NCBI GenBank assembly: GCA_023436205.1
Contig: JAEZKC010000136.1
Coordinates: forward strand, 1-26,746
Direction: 5' to 3'
Origin: Fibrobacterota bacterium
GTDB taxonomy: Bacteria > Fibrobacterota > Chitinivibrionia > Chitinivibrionales > Chitinispirillaceae
Length of the DNA: 26,746 nt
In this document: positions 6,215-14,208 of the stretch, piece by piece
Numbering within the stretch: the stretch's first letter is position 1
Layout: each line of letters starts with the position of its first letter
The notes under the pieces: generated by a model
The model's database searches: none
Told to the model about the DNA's origin: nothing
What the model saw: only the letters and a program-made list of their open reading frames with translations
Position numbers and translations under genes: made by a program

Positions 6215-7756
6215 ATGACCAGTGCCGCGCAGCGAGCAGAACTTCAAAACCAGATCTGGAAAATAGCAAACGATGTTCGTGGATCCGTAGATGGGTGGGA
6301 TTTCAAACAGTATGTATTGGGCACGCTGTTCTATCGTTTTATAAGTGAAAACTTTACCAGCTACATTGAAGGTGGAGATAAAAACGTCAACTATGCCAAG
6401 CTCTCCGATGATGTTATCACTGCAGAAATCAAAGATGATGCAATTAAAACCAAAGGTTATTTCATTTACCCCAGTCAGCTTTTTGTGAACATTGCAGCAG
6501 GTGCCAACGATAACCCCAACCTGAACACCGATTTAGCCGCCATTTTCTCCGCAATCGAGAGCTCTGCTAATGGTTACCCGTCAGAACAAGATATCAAAGG
6601 CCTGTTTGCCGATTTCGATACAACCAGCAACCGTCTGGGTAATACTGTCAAAGATAAAAACAGCCGTTTAGCCGCCGTTCTCAAAGGGGTTGCTGGCTTA
6701 AGTTTTGGCAATTTTGAAGAGAACAAGATTGATCTCTTTGGTGATGCCTACGAATTCCTGATTTCAAACTACGCCGCAAATGCCGGTAAATCCGGTGGTG
6801 AATTCTTCACTCCGCAAAATGTTTCAAAGCTCATTGCGCAGCTGGCGATGCACAAGCAGACAACGGTCAATAAAATATACGACCCTGCCGCAGGTTCAGG
6901 TTCATTGTTGCTGCAGGCCAAAAAGCACTTCGATGCTCATATTATTGAAGATGGATTCTTCGGTCAGGAGATCAACCATACAACCTATAACCTTGCCCGT
7001 ATGAATATGTTTCTGCACAACATAAACTACGACAAGTTCCATATTGCTTTGGGCAACACGCTCCTGGACCCGTTGTTTGGCGACGAAAAACCCTTTGATG
7101 CAATTGTTTCAAATCCGCCCTATTCGGTGAGCTGGAAAGGCAGTGATGATCCTACCCTCATTAACGATGAACGTTTTGCCCCCGCAGGCGTTTTGGCACC
7201 TAAATCCAAAGCCGACTTCGCTTTTGTGCTCCATGCGCTCCATTACCTCTCAAGTAAAGGTCGCGCGGCGATTGTCTGCTTCCCCGGTATCTTTTACCGA
7301 GGTGGAGCCGAGCAGAAAATTCGAACGTATCTAGTGGATAACAACTTTGTGGAAACAGTGATTTCTTTACCCCCCAACCTCTTTTACGGTACCACCATTG
7401 CCGTCAATATCCTGGTGCTTTCCAAACACAAGACCGACAACAAAACCCAGTTTATCGATGCCAGCGGTTTGTTTAAAAAAGAGACCAATAACAATGTGCT
7501 CACCGATGCGCATATCGCGCAGATCATGGAAGCCTTTGACAATAAGGCCAAGGTTGATCATTTGGCTGAATCGGTTGACTACGATGATATAGTTAAAAAT
7601 GAGTACAACCTCTCCGTAAGCTCCTATGTGGAAGCCAAAGATACTCGCGAAGTGATTGATATTACCAAGCTCAATGCCGAACTAAAAACCACTGTAGCAA
7701 AGATTGACAAGCTCCGTAGGGATATCGATGCTATTATTGCGGAGATTGAAGCATGA
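6215..7756 (+). CDS. hsdM: Type I restriction-modification methyltransferase subunit HsdM
   Basis: This 513-residue protein has the N-terminal HsdM helical domain followed by an N6-adenine methyltransferase domain. Visible motifs are GGEFFTP (194-200), the SAM-binding motif I DPAAGSGS (223-230) and the catalytic motif IV NPPY (300-303). The length matches type IC subunits such as EcoR124I HsdM. It forms the M2S1 methylase that protects host DNA and, with HsdR, the restriction complex. An AGGAG sequence precedes the ATG. The stop overlaps the hsdS start (ATGA at 7753-7756), so the subunits are translationally coupled. Confidence 0.95.
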   Translation: MTSAAQRAELQNQIWKIANDVRGSVDGWDFKQYVLGTLFYRFISENFTSYIEGGDKNVNYAKLSDDVITAEIKDDAIKTKGYFIYPSQLFVNIAAGANDNPNLNTDLAAIFSAIESSANGYPSEQDIKGLFADFDTTSNRLGNTVKDKNSRLAAVLKGVAGLSFGNFEENKIDLFGDAYEFLISNYAANAGKSGGEFFTPQNVSKLIAQLAMHKQTTVNKIYDPAAGSGSLLLQAKKHFDAHIIEDGFFGQEINHTTYNLARMNMFLHNINYDKFHIALGNTLLDPLFGDEKPFDAIVSNPPYSVSWKGSDDPTLINDERFAPAGVLAPKSKADFAFVLHALHYLSSKGRAAIVCFPGIFYRGGAEQKIRTYLVDNNFVETVISLPPNLFYGTTIAVNILVLSKHKTDNKTQFIDASGLFKKETNNNVLTDAHIAQIMEAFDNKAKVDHLAESVDYDDIVKNEYNLSVSSYVEAKDTREVIDITKLNAELKTTVAKIDKLRRDIDAIIAEIEA

Positions 7757-8925
7757 GTAAGCATAATTTTATGGAGAAGCTGCTTAAGGGTGTTGAAGTG
7801 GAATGGAAGGTGTTGGGGGAAGTCTGTGATAATATCTTTTCAGGAAAAAATAAAGAAAAGATTGAGAATGGGCTTTATCCAATTTATGGATCTACAGGGA
7901 TTATTGGCAAGACAAATACTAGCACCTATAAAAAGGAACAAATTTTAGTTGCAAGAGTTGGGGCTAATGCAGGTTACGTTAATATTGGACAAGGTGAATA
8001 TGAAGTTTCAGATAACACATTAATTATTCAGAACAAGGATGTGGTTGTTTTGAAATTCCTGTATTACTTGTTAGTCAATATGAACTTGAATCAATATGCT
8101 CAAGGTGCGGGTCAACCTCTTATTAATGCTCGTCAATTAAAGTCTATTATTGTCCCCATTCCACCCCTCCCAATCCAGGCGGAAATCGTTCGCATTCTGG
8201 ACGCCTTCACCGAGCTTACAGCCGAGCTTACAGCCGAGCTTACAGCCCGCAAAAAGCAATACAATTACTATCGGGACCAACTGCTCACGTTTGAAGAGGG
8301 TGATGTGGAATGGAAGACGTTGGGTGATATAACATTAAAATCGTACTCTGGTGGGACACCTACTGCAGGCAAATCAGAGTATTATGACGGTGGCACGATA
8401 CCTTGGTTAAGAACACAAGAAGTTAAATTCACTGATATTGACAGTACTGAAGTTAAGATCACTCCTTTAGCATTAAAAAATTCAGCAGCTAAATGGATTC
8501 CTGCTAATTGCGTTATAATTGCAATATCAGGGGCAACTGCAGGGCGATCAGCAATCAATAAAATTCCTTTAACTACTAACCAGCACTGTTGTTGCTTAGA
8601 AATTGACCAAAAAGAAGCATTGTACCGTTATGTTTTTCACTGGGTAAGTTTTAGCTATGAAAACATTAAGGGGTTAGGACAAGGTGCCCGCGGTGACCTA
8701 AACTCAGGTATTATCAAGAATTTTAAAATCCCAATTCCGTATCCTAACGACCGTCAAAAATCCCTTGCCGAACAAGCCCATATCGTCGCCATTCTCGACA
8801 AATTCGACACTCTGACCACCTCAATTACCTCCGGTCTCCCCCGTGAAATCGAACTACGTCAAAAACAATACGAATACTACCGAAATATGCTTCTCACTTT
8901 TCCCAAAGATTGCGTGGAGGAATAA
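7753..8925 (+). CDS. hsdS: Type I R-M specificity subunit HsdS (type IC, TAEL repeats)
   Basis: This 390-residue protein has two target-recognition domains (about 16-135 and 190-345). Each is followed by a conserved helical spacer. The first spacer contains AEIVRILDAF...RKKQYNYYRDQLLTF and the second AHIVAILDKF...RQKQYEYYRNMLLTF. Each TRD is preceded by the same VEWK-LG segment. The first spacer carries three tandem ELTA units (residues 154-165). In EcoR124I/II the number of such units sets the spacing between the two half-sites. The actual target sequence cannot be read from the protein. The gene ends one base before prrC. Confidence 0.95.
   Translation: MSKHNFMEKLLKGVEVEWKVLGEVCDNIFSGKNKEKIENGLYPIYGSTGIIGKTNTSTYKKEQILVARVGANAGYVNIGQGEYEVSDNTLIIQNKDVVVLKFLYYLLVNMNLNQYAQGAGQPLINARQLKSIIVPIPPLPIQAEIVRILDAFTELTAELTAELTARKKQYNYYRDQLLTFEEGDVEWKTLGDITLKSYSGGTPTAGKSEYYDGGTIPWLRTQEVKFTDIDSTEVKITPLALKNSAAKWIPANCVIIAISGATAGRSAINKIPLTTNQHCCCLEIDQKEALYRYVFHWVSFSYENIKGLGQGARGDLNSGIIKNFKIPIPYPNDRQKSLAEQAHIVAILDKFDTLTTSITSGLPREIELRQKQYEYYRNMLLTFPKDCVEE
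8212..8247 (+). repeat. Three perfect 12-bp repeats in hsdS (specificity slippage site)
   Basis: GAGCTTACAGCC is repeated exactly three times (8212-8223, 8224-8235, 8236-8247). Each unit adds four residues in frame, so gain or loss of one copy lengthens or shortens the helix between the target-recognition domains. This is the same type of repeat that distinguishes EcoR124I (two units) from EcoR124II (three units), which differ in their spacer by one base pair. Confidence 0.95.
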
Positions 8926-8926
8926 T

Positions 8927-10009
8927 ATGGGCAAGTTATTAACAGAAATTGCAAAGCAGCTTAAAGATGTAAATAAAAAAGTACAGTTGATCTATGCGTT
9001 TAATGGGGTCGGTAAGACTCGGTTATCCCGCGAGTTTAGGCTATTGATAGATCCCAAAGAGGATGATAATGCCAGCGTTAAAGTGATCTATTATAACGCC
9101 TTCACAGAAGATCTCTTTTCTTGGGACAACGATCTTAATGGCGATACAGAGCGTAAACTTAAAATTCACCCAAATTCATTTACACATTGGGTACTTGCGG
9201 AACAGGGAAAAGACCAGCATACCATAGGTAATTTCCAGCATTTCTCTAACACCAAAGTAATGCCAAAGTTCAACGAAGATTTTTCTGCCGTTACCTTCTC
9301 GCTTCCTCACGACGATGGAACTATAGAGAATGTTAAAATTTCGAAAGGCGAAGAAAGAAACTTTATTTGGAGTGTTTTTTACAGTTTACTTGAACAGGTA
9401 GTTGAAGATTTAAAAGAATCCGATCCCGCAAATCGTAATACGAATATTTTTAATGAATTGGAATATGTTTTTATTGATGACCCTGTCAGCTCTTTAGATG
9501 ATAACCACCTTATTGAATTGGCTGTCAATTTAGCGAAACTAATTACTGAATCACAAAAACTAAAGTTTGTTGTATCGACTCACAGCCCTCTCTTTTACAA
9601 TGTTCTTTTCAACGAGCTGAATAACAAAGCATGCTATATGTTAGACCGCAAAGAGGATGGAACATTTGAGTTAATAGAAAAGAAGGGTGATTCAAATAAA
9701 AGTTTCTCCTATCACCTACATCTAAAGCACACAATTGAACAGGCAATTGAACAGAATAAAATCGAAAAGTATCATTTCACCCTTTTGCGAAACTTGTACG
9801 AGAAAACGGCTAATTTCCTTGGGCATCCTCGGTGGTCTGAATTATTGCCCGACAATAAAGAAAACTACTATAACCGAATCATTCAATTTACAAGCCATTC
9901 GACACTGTCAAATGAAGTGATCCCAGAACCTACGGGGCCTGAAAAACAGATTGTTAAGTTTCTATTGGATTATTTGACTTCAAACTACAACTATTGGCAA
10001 GAAGCGTAA
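8927..10009 (+). CDS. prrC: Anticodon nuclease PrrC
   Basis: This 360-residue protein closely resembles E. coli PrrC (396 aa), a latent ribonuclease that cuts tRNA-Lys in the anticodon loop when phage disables the linked R-M enzyme. The ATPase half has a Walker A FNGVGKT (25-31), an ABC-like signature SKGEE (139-143), a Walker B FIDDPVSSLDD (182-192) and the THS H-loop (218-220). The nuclease half has GDSNKSFSY (254-262), matching the Lys-anticodon-recognition segment 284-294. It also has R288, E292 and H324, whose spacing (4 and 36) equals the E. coli triad Arg320/Glu324/His356. The numbers are offset by 32, so the N-terminal half is shorter. The start at 8927 follows GGAGG and lies one base after the hsdS stop. 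Its position between hsdS and hsdR is that of the prr locus. Confidence 0.95.
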   Translation: MGKLLTEIAKQLKDVNKKVQLIYAFNGVGKTRLSREFRLLIDPKEDDNASVKVIYYNAFTEDLFSWDNDLNGDTERKLKIHPNSFTHWVLAEQGKDQHTIGNFQHFSNTKVMPKFNEDFSAVTFSLPHDDGTIENVKISKGEERNFIWSVFYSLLEQVVEDLKESDPANRNTNIFNELEYVFIDDPVSSLDDNHLIELAVNLAKLITESQKLKFVVSTHSPLFYNVLFNELNNKACYMLDRKEDGTFELIEKKGDSNKSFSYHLHLKHTIEQAIEQNKIEKYHFTLLRNLYEKTANFLGHPRWSELLPDNKENYYNRIIQFTSHSTLSNEVIPEPTGPEKQIVKFLLDYLTSNYNYWQEA

Positions 10010-10011
10010 AC

Positions 10012-13000
10012 ATGTGCGAATATAAAACCATAGCGGAATCTAACACCTTCATCGTGTTGGACAGATATACCAGAGCTTGGCAGGTAGCTGAAACCTATCA
10101 GACTGAAGCCGATCTGGAGCGTGAGTTAGTTCAGGATTTGGAACGCCAAGGCTATGTATTCCTACGCGATCTCAACACCCACAACAAAATGCTGGCCAAT
10201 GTGCGCGTGCAGTTGCAAACTCTCAATAGTATGCAGTTTTCAGACGGCGAATGGTCGCGCTTTGTCGAAGAGTATCTGGATAAACCCGGCGATACCAGCA
10301 CCGATAAAACCCGAAAAATCCATGACAACCATATCTACGATTTTGTCTTTGATGATGGCCATATCCAAAATATCTACCTTGTAGATAAAAAGAACGTTGC
10401 CCGTAATAAACTACAGGTGATCAGACAGTATGAACAAACAGGCACCTGCGCCAATCGCTACGATGTCACTATTTTGGTTAATGGCTTACCACTGGTGCAG
10501 GTAGAACTGAAAAAACGGGGTGTTGCCATTCGGGAAGCTTTCAATCAGGTGCACCGCTACAGTAAAGAGAGCTTTAACGCTGATAATTCTCTGTTTAAGT
10601 ATCTGCAGATTTTCGTCATTTCCAACGGCACCGACACCCGCTATTTTGCCAATACCACCAAACGCGATAAAAACAGTTTTGACTTCACCATGAACTGGGC
10701 GAAGGCTGATAATACATTGATCAAAGATCTCAAGGATTTTACCGCGACCTTTTTTCAGAAAAATACCCTGTTGAATGTACTTCTAACCTATTCAGTTTTC
10801 GATATAAGCGACACCCTGCTTGTGATGCGCCCCTATCAGATTGCCGCAACCGAGCGCATGCTGTGGAAAATAAACAGTTCATATCAGGCAAAAAACTGGA
10901 GTAAACCTGAAGGCGGCGGGTATATCTGGCACACCACCGGTTCAGGCAAAACCCTCACCAGTTTCAAAGCGGCTCGCCTTGCCACTGAGCTCGATTTTAT
11001 TGATAAGGTGTTCTTTGTGGTGGATCGCAAAGACCTCGACTACCAAACCATGAAAGAGTATCAACGATTTTCCCCCGACAGTGTCAACGGTTCAGAAAGC
11101 ACCGCCGGGCTCAAACGCAATATTGATAAAGAAGATAATAAGATCATCGTAACTACCATTCAAAAACTGAACAACCTGATGAAAAGCGAATCCGACCTGC
11201 CTATTTACGGGAAGCAGGTCGTCTTTATCTTTGATGAAGCGCACCGCTCGCAATTCGGTGAAGCGCAGAAAAATCTCAATAAGAAGTTCAAAAAGTTTTA
11301 TCAGTTCGGTTTTACAGGTACACCGATTTTTCCGCAGAACGCCCTGGGGGCAGAAACCACCGCCAGCGTCTTTGGCCGTGAACTGCACTCCTATGTCATT
11401 ACCGATGCCATCAGAGATGAAAAGGTGCTGAAGTTCAAAGTGGACTACAACGATGTACGCCCACAGTTTAAAAAGATTGAATCGGAACAGGATGAGAAAA
11501 AACTCACTGCGGCAGAAAATAGAGAAGCGTTGCTGCACCCCGTCCGTCTCAAAGAGATTTCGCAGTATATCCTCAATAACTTCAGACAAAAAACTCATCG
11601 TCTGCATGCCGGTGGCAAAGGCTTCAACGCCATGTTTGCCGTAAGCAATATTGAAGCTGGCAAACTCTATTATGAGACATTGAAGAGCTTACAGAAAGAC
11701 AGCTCAAAGCCTCTCAATATTGCCACTATCTTCTCATTTGCGGCCAACGAGGAACAGGAAGCCGTAGGTGAAATCCAGGATGAGAGCTTTGAAATACCCG
11801 CAATGGAAAGCAGTGCAAAAGAGTTTCTCAGTGCGGCTATTAACGACTACAATGCGATGTTCAAAACCAATTATGGCGTCGATAGTAAAGAGTTTCAAAA
11901 TTATTACCGGGATCTTGCTAAGCGGGTGAAGAATCAGGAAATCGATCTGCTCATTGTGGTTGGAATGTTCTTAACCGGCTTTGATGCACCCACTTTGAAT
12001 ACTCTCTTTGTAGATAAAAACCTTCGGTATCATGGTCTACTGCAAGCCTATTCACGCACAAACCGTATTTACGACGCAACCAAAACGTTTGGCAATATCG
12101 TCACATTCCGCAATCTGGAGCAAGCCACAGTTGATGCGATTACCTTGTTTGGCGACAAGAATACCAAGAATGTTGTTCTGGAAAAAAGCTATAAAGAGTA
12201 CATGGATGGCTTTACCGATGTGGCAACAGGTGAAGCTCGTCGCGGTTATTTGGATGTCGTGGCGGAACTACAAAAACGCTTCCCAAATCCTGAAGAAATC
12301 GTTACTGAAAAAGACAAAAAGGATTTCGCCAAGTTATTCGGTGAGTATCTGCGTGTTGAAAATGTGTTGCAGAACTATGATGAATTTGCGAGCTTGAAGG
12401 CCCTGCAACATGTCGACATGAACGACCCGAAAGCTATTGAGGAGTTTAAAGCTGCGCATTATCTAAACGATGAAGATATAGCCTTGATGCAAAAGGTCCC
12501 AGTACCCGCCGATCGCACGATACAGGATTACCGTTCAACCTACAATGATATTCGCGATTGGCTGCGCCGTGAAAAAGCAGGCAGGGAAAAAGAGGCTACC
12601 ACCATAGACTGGGATGATGTTGTCTTTGAAGTGGACCTCTTGAAATCACAAGAGATAAATCTGGATTATATTCTGGAGCTGATTTTCGAAAACCACAAAA
12701 AAGCAAAAGATAAGGCATCATTAGTAGAAGATGTCCGCCGTTTAATTCGAGCCAGCGTGGGCAACCGGGCAAAAGAGAGTTTGCTTGTTGACTTCATCAA
12801 CCAGACTGATTTGAATAACCTTCCAGACAAGGCCAGCATCATTGATGCATTCTTCACCTTCGCACAAGCAGAACAGCAGCATGAAGCAGAAGAGTTGATC
12901 AGTAGCGAAAACCTGAATGAGGAAGCGGCGAAACGGTATCTTATGGCTTCACTAAAGCGGGAATATGCCAGTGAGAACGGTACAGAGCTCAATGCACTCC

Positions 13001-13110
13001 TACCCAAAATGAGCCCGCTTAACCCGCAATACCTAAAGAAGAAGCAAAGCGTTTTTCAAAAGATCGTTGCTTTTATAGAGAAGTTTAAGGGAGTGGGTGG
13101 GACGGTTTGA
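10012..13110 (+). CDS. hsdR: Type I restriction subunit HsdR
   Basis: This 1032-residue translocating endonuclease is close to EcoR124I HsdR (1038 aa). With the ATG at 10012 as start, the PD-(D/E)XK nuclease residues fall at D151, E165 and K167. The Walker A lysine falls at K313 in TTGSGKT. These are the published EcoR124I positions and strongly support this start over a TTG at 9994. The DEAH box is at 408-411, and a later helicase motif reads VGMFLTGFDAPTLNTLFVDK. It uses ATP to pull DNA and cut it at a distance from unmethylated sites. The start is 2 nt after the prrC stop, so the four genes form one operon. The upstream Shine-Dalgarno is weak, consistent with coupling. Confidence 0.96.
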   Translation: MCEYKTIAESNTFIVLDRYTRAWQVAETYQTEADLERELVQDLERQGYVFLRDLNTHNKMLANVRVQLQTLNSMQFSDGEWSRFVEEYLDKPGDTSTDKTRKIHDNHIYDFVFDDGHIQNIYLVDKKNVARNKLQVIRQYEQTGTCANRYDVTILVNGLPLVQVELKKRGVAIREAFNQVHRYSKESFNADNSLFKYLQIFVISNGTDTRYFANTTKRDKNSFDFTMNWAKADNTLIKDLKDFTATFFQKNTLLNVLLTYSVFDISDTLLVMRPYQIAATERMLWKINSSYQAKNWSKPEGGGYIWHTTGSGKTLTSFKAARLATELDFIDKVFFVVDRKDLDYQTMKEYQRFSPDSVNGSESTAGLKRNIDKEDNKIIVTTIQKLNNLMKSESDLPIYGKQVVFIFDEAHRSQFGEAQKNLNKKFKKFYQFGFTGTPIFPQNALGAETTASVFGRELHSYVITDAIRDEKVLKFKVDYNDVRPQFKKIESEQDEKKLTAAENREALLHPVRLKEISQYILNNFRQKTHRLHAGGKGFNAMFAVSNIEAGKLYYETLKSLQKDSSKPLNIATIFSFAANEEQEAVGEIQDESFEIPAMESSAKEFLSAAINDYNAMFKTNYGVDSKEFQNYYRDLAKRVKNQEIDLLIVVGMFLTGFDAPTLNTLFVDKNLRYHGLLQAYSRTNRIYDATKTFGNIVTFRNLEQATVDAITLFGDKNTKNVVLEKSYKEYMDGFTDVATGEARRGYLDVVAELQKRFPNPEEIVTEKDKKDFAKLFGEYLRVENVLQNYDEFASLKALQHVDMNDPKAIEEFKAAHYLNDEDIALMQKVPVPADRTIQDYRSTYNDIRDWLRREKAGREKEATTIDWDDVVFEVDLLKSQEINLDYILELIFENHKKAKDKASLVEDVRRLIRASVGNRAKESLLVDFINQTDLNNLPDKASIIDAFFTFAQAEQQHEAEELISSENLNEEAAKRYLMASLKREYASENGTELNALLPKMSPLNPQYLKKKQSVFQKIVAFIEKFKGVGGTV

Positions 13111-13132
13111 GATGGGGATATAAAAGTCTTAA

Positions 13133-13294
13133 AGTGGATTTATTTAAAAAAGCTTATTGCTGAAAGCAGAAAGTTTTCAAAAAAAGAAGAGCTGAACAAA
13201 GCTGATGTTCAAAAGGCTATTAAGGAAACTCGGCATGAAAATCGTTCTGGATACTAATGTACTACCACCATCAGAATTTTTGAGCAAACTTTAA
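13133..13294 (+). pseudogene. Broken antitoxin / PIN-toxin pair, copy 1
   Basis: The stretch 13137-13230 is homologous to the antitoxin fragment at 16017-16139 but carries an extra A in an A-run near 13150, which shifts the frame. It is followed by an overlapping start at 13235 reading MKIVLDTNV, the N-terminal strand and first acidic residue of PIN-domain toxins. The frame then reads unrelated residues and stops after 19 codons (13292-13294). Real PIN toxins of this class are about 130-150 residues long. Nothing else in the 249 bases between hsdR and the next gene looks coding. Confidence 0.75.
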
Positions 13295-13359
13295 AATGTA
13301 AGGCTCTCGGCAGAATCCGACAAGCTAGTTACAACAGTGTAGTTTAGGTCTGGTTACCA

Positions 13360-13863
13360 ATGACTATCCTTGAAACAAAAAGACTTACTTTAGAAGAGCT
13401 AACAGAGAGCCACTTCAGTGATCTCTACAAGTTGTTATCTAACGAGAATGTTCAGAAGTATTTTCCAAAAGCGTTAAACCAAGAGGAAACTCTTGAATTC
13501 TTACACGAGGTAATCAGTAGATATCGGCAAGATGGTGTGTGCTTCTGGGCTGTCACTCTTAAGGAAAATAAAACCTTTATTGGAATTTGTGGCATATTAA
13601 AACAAATTATTGAAGGTAAAGAGGAATTTGAAATAGCGTATAGAATTTCGGACATCTATTGGGGAAGAGGCTATGGTACCGAAGCTGCAAAAGGATGCCT
13701 CGATTATGCAAAAGATATCCTTGGGAAAAAGAGTGTAATATCATTAATAAAAGATGTAAATAAAGCTTCGATCCGTGTTGCTGAGAAAAATGGCCTGGAA
13801 TTCATAAAGGTAGTTGTGTTTGATGGTTTACCGCATAATTTGTACAGAAAAAACTTTGACTAA
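13360..13863 (+). CDS. GNAT family N-acetyltransferase (RimJ/RimL-like)
   Basis: This 167-residue protein has the full Acetyltransf_3 layout. It opens with ETKRLTLEELTESHF, has a central beta region GICGILKQ and the acetyl-CoA-binding motif YWGRGYGTEAAKG (100-112). It ends with the NKASIRVAEKNGLEF helix typical of RimJ/RimL and spermidine/antibiotic acetyltransferase relatives. The substrate cannot be told from sequence. It is the first intact gene after the broken toxin pair, and a GC-rich hairpin starts at its stop codon. Confidence 0.85.
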   Translation: MTILETKRLTLEELTESHFSDLYKLLSNENVQKYFPKALNQEETLEFLHEVISRYRQDGVCFWAVTLKENKTFIGICGILKQIIEGKEEFEIAYRISDIYWGRGYGTEAAKGCLDYAKDILGKKSVISLIKDVNKASIRVAEKNGLEFIKVVVFDGLPHNLYRKNFD

Positions 13864-13890
13864 CTGCCTGGGCAAAAGGGCCCGGCCGTT
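13862..13890. repeat. Bulged hairpin directly after the GNAT stop (attC-like)
   Basis: AAC (13862-13864) pairs with GTT (13888-13890), with one T/C mismatch inside. Next GCC-T-GGGC (13866-13873, one bulged T) pairs with GCCCGGC (13880-13886) around a 6-nt loop. Paired outer boxes, an unpaired spacer and a single extrahelical base recall folded integron attC sites, but the loop and spacer are much shorter than usual. No U-tract follows, so a standard terminator is unlikely. Confidence 0.4.
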
Positions 13891-13911
13891 GAAAGAAAAA
13901 GGTCGTCTGCA

Positions 13912-14169
13912 GTGAATAGTAAAAAAGAAATCTTAGGAAACGTTTGCTATACAGAACTTGTTTATGGAAGAATAAATAAGAAACTCAATATTCAGTTTTC
14001 AAAAGAGCAAATTGAAGAATTCATGTATGAAGTTTTAGAAACGACTGAAGAAAAGTGTTTTTCACGTGTTGGGAAAAATTACTATGTCGTAAATAATAAG
14101 CACGAAATCAGAATAACTATAAATGCAAACACATTTAGAGTTATCACTGTTGACAAAATAAGGATTTAA
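13912..14169 (+). CDS. DUF3781 family protein
   Basis: This 85-residue protein has the DUF3781 pattern: NVCYTELVYGRINKKL near the start, a central FSKEQIEEFMYEVLETTEEK helix and a C-terminal IRITINANTFRVITVDKI strand pair. The family is widespread in Firmicutes and in mobile DNA, and its role is not known. The start codon is GTG at 13912 with an AAAGG stretch upstream. It lies 48 bp after the GNAT gene and is AT-rich, consistent with horizontal transfer. Confidence 0.8.
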   Translation: MNSKKEILGNVCYTELVYGRINKKLNIQFSKEQIEEFMYEVLETTEEKCFSRVGKNYYVVNNKHEIRITINANTFRVITVDKIRI

Positions 14170-14208
14170 TAAGCTTTACTGAAAAACATCAAAAAACGAG
14201 ACCCCACC

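Noticed and set aside
9994..10011. TTG start for HsdR six codons upstream
   Set aside because: Numbering from ATG 10012 puts catalytic residues exactly at EcoR124I positions, and the TTG lies inside prrC.
11092..11607. 171-codon minus-strand frame within hsdR
   Set aside because: Shadow of a strongly supported gene, with no motif or ribosome binding site.
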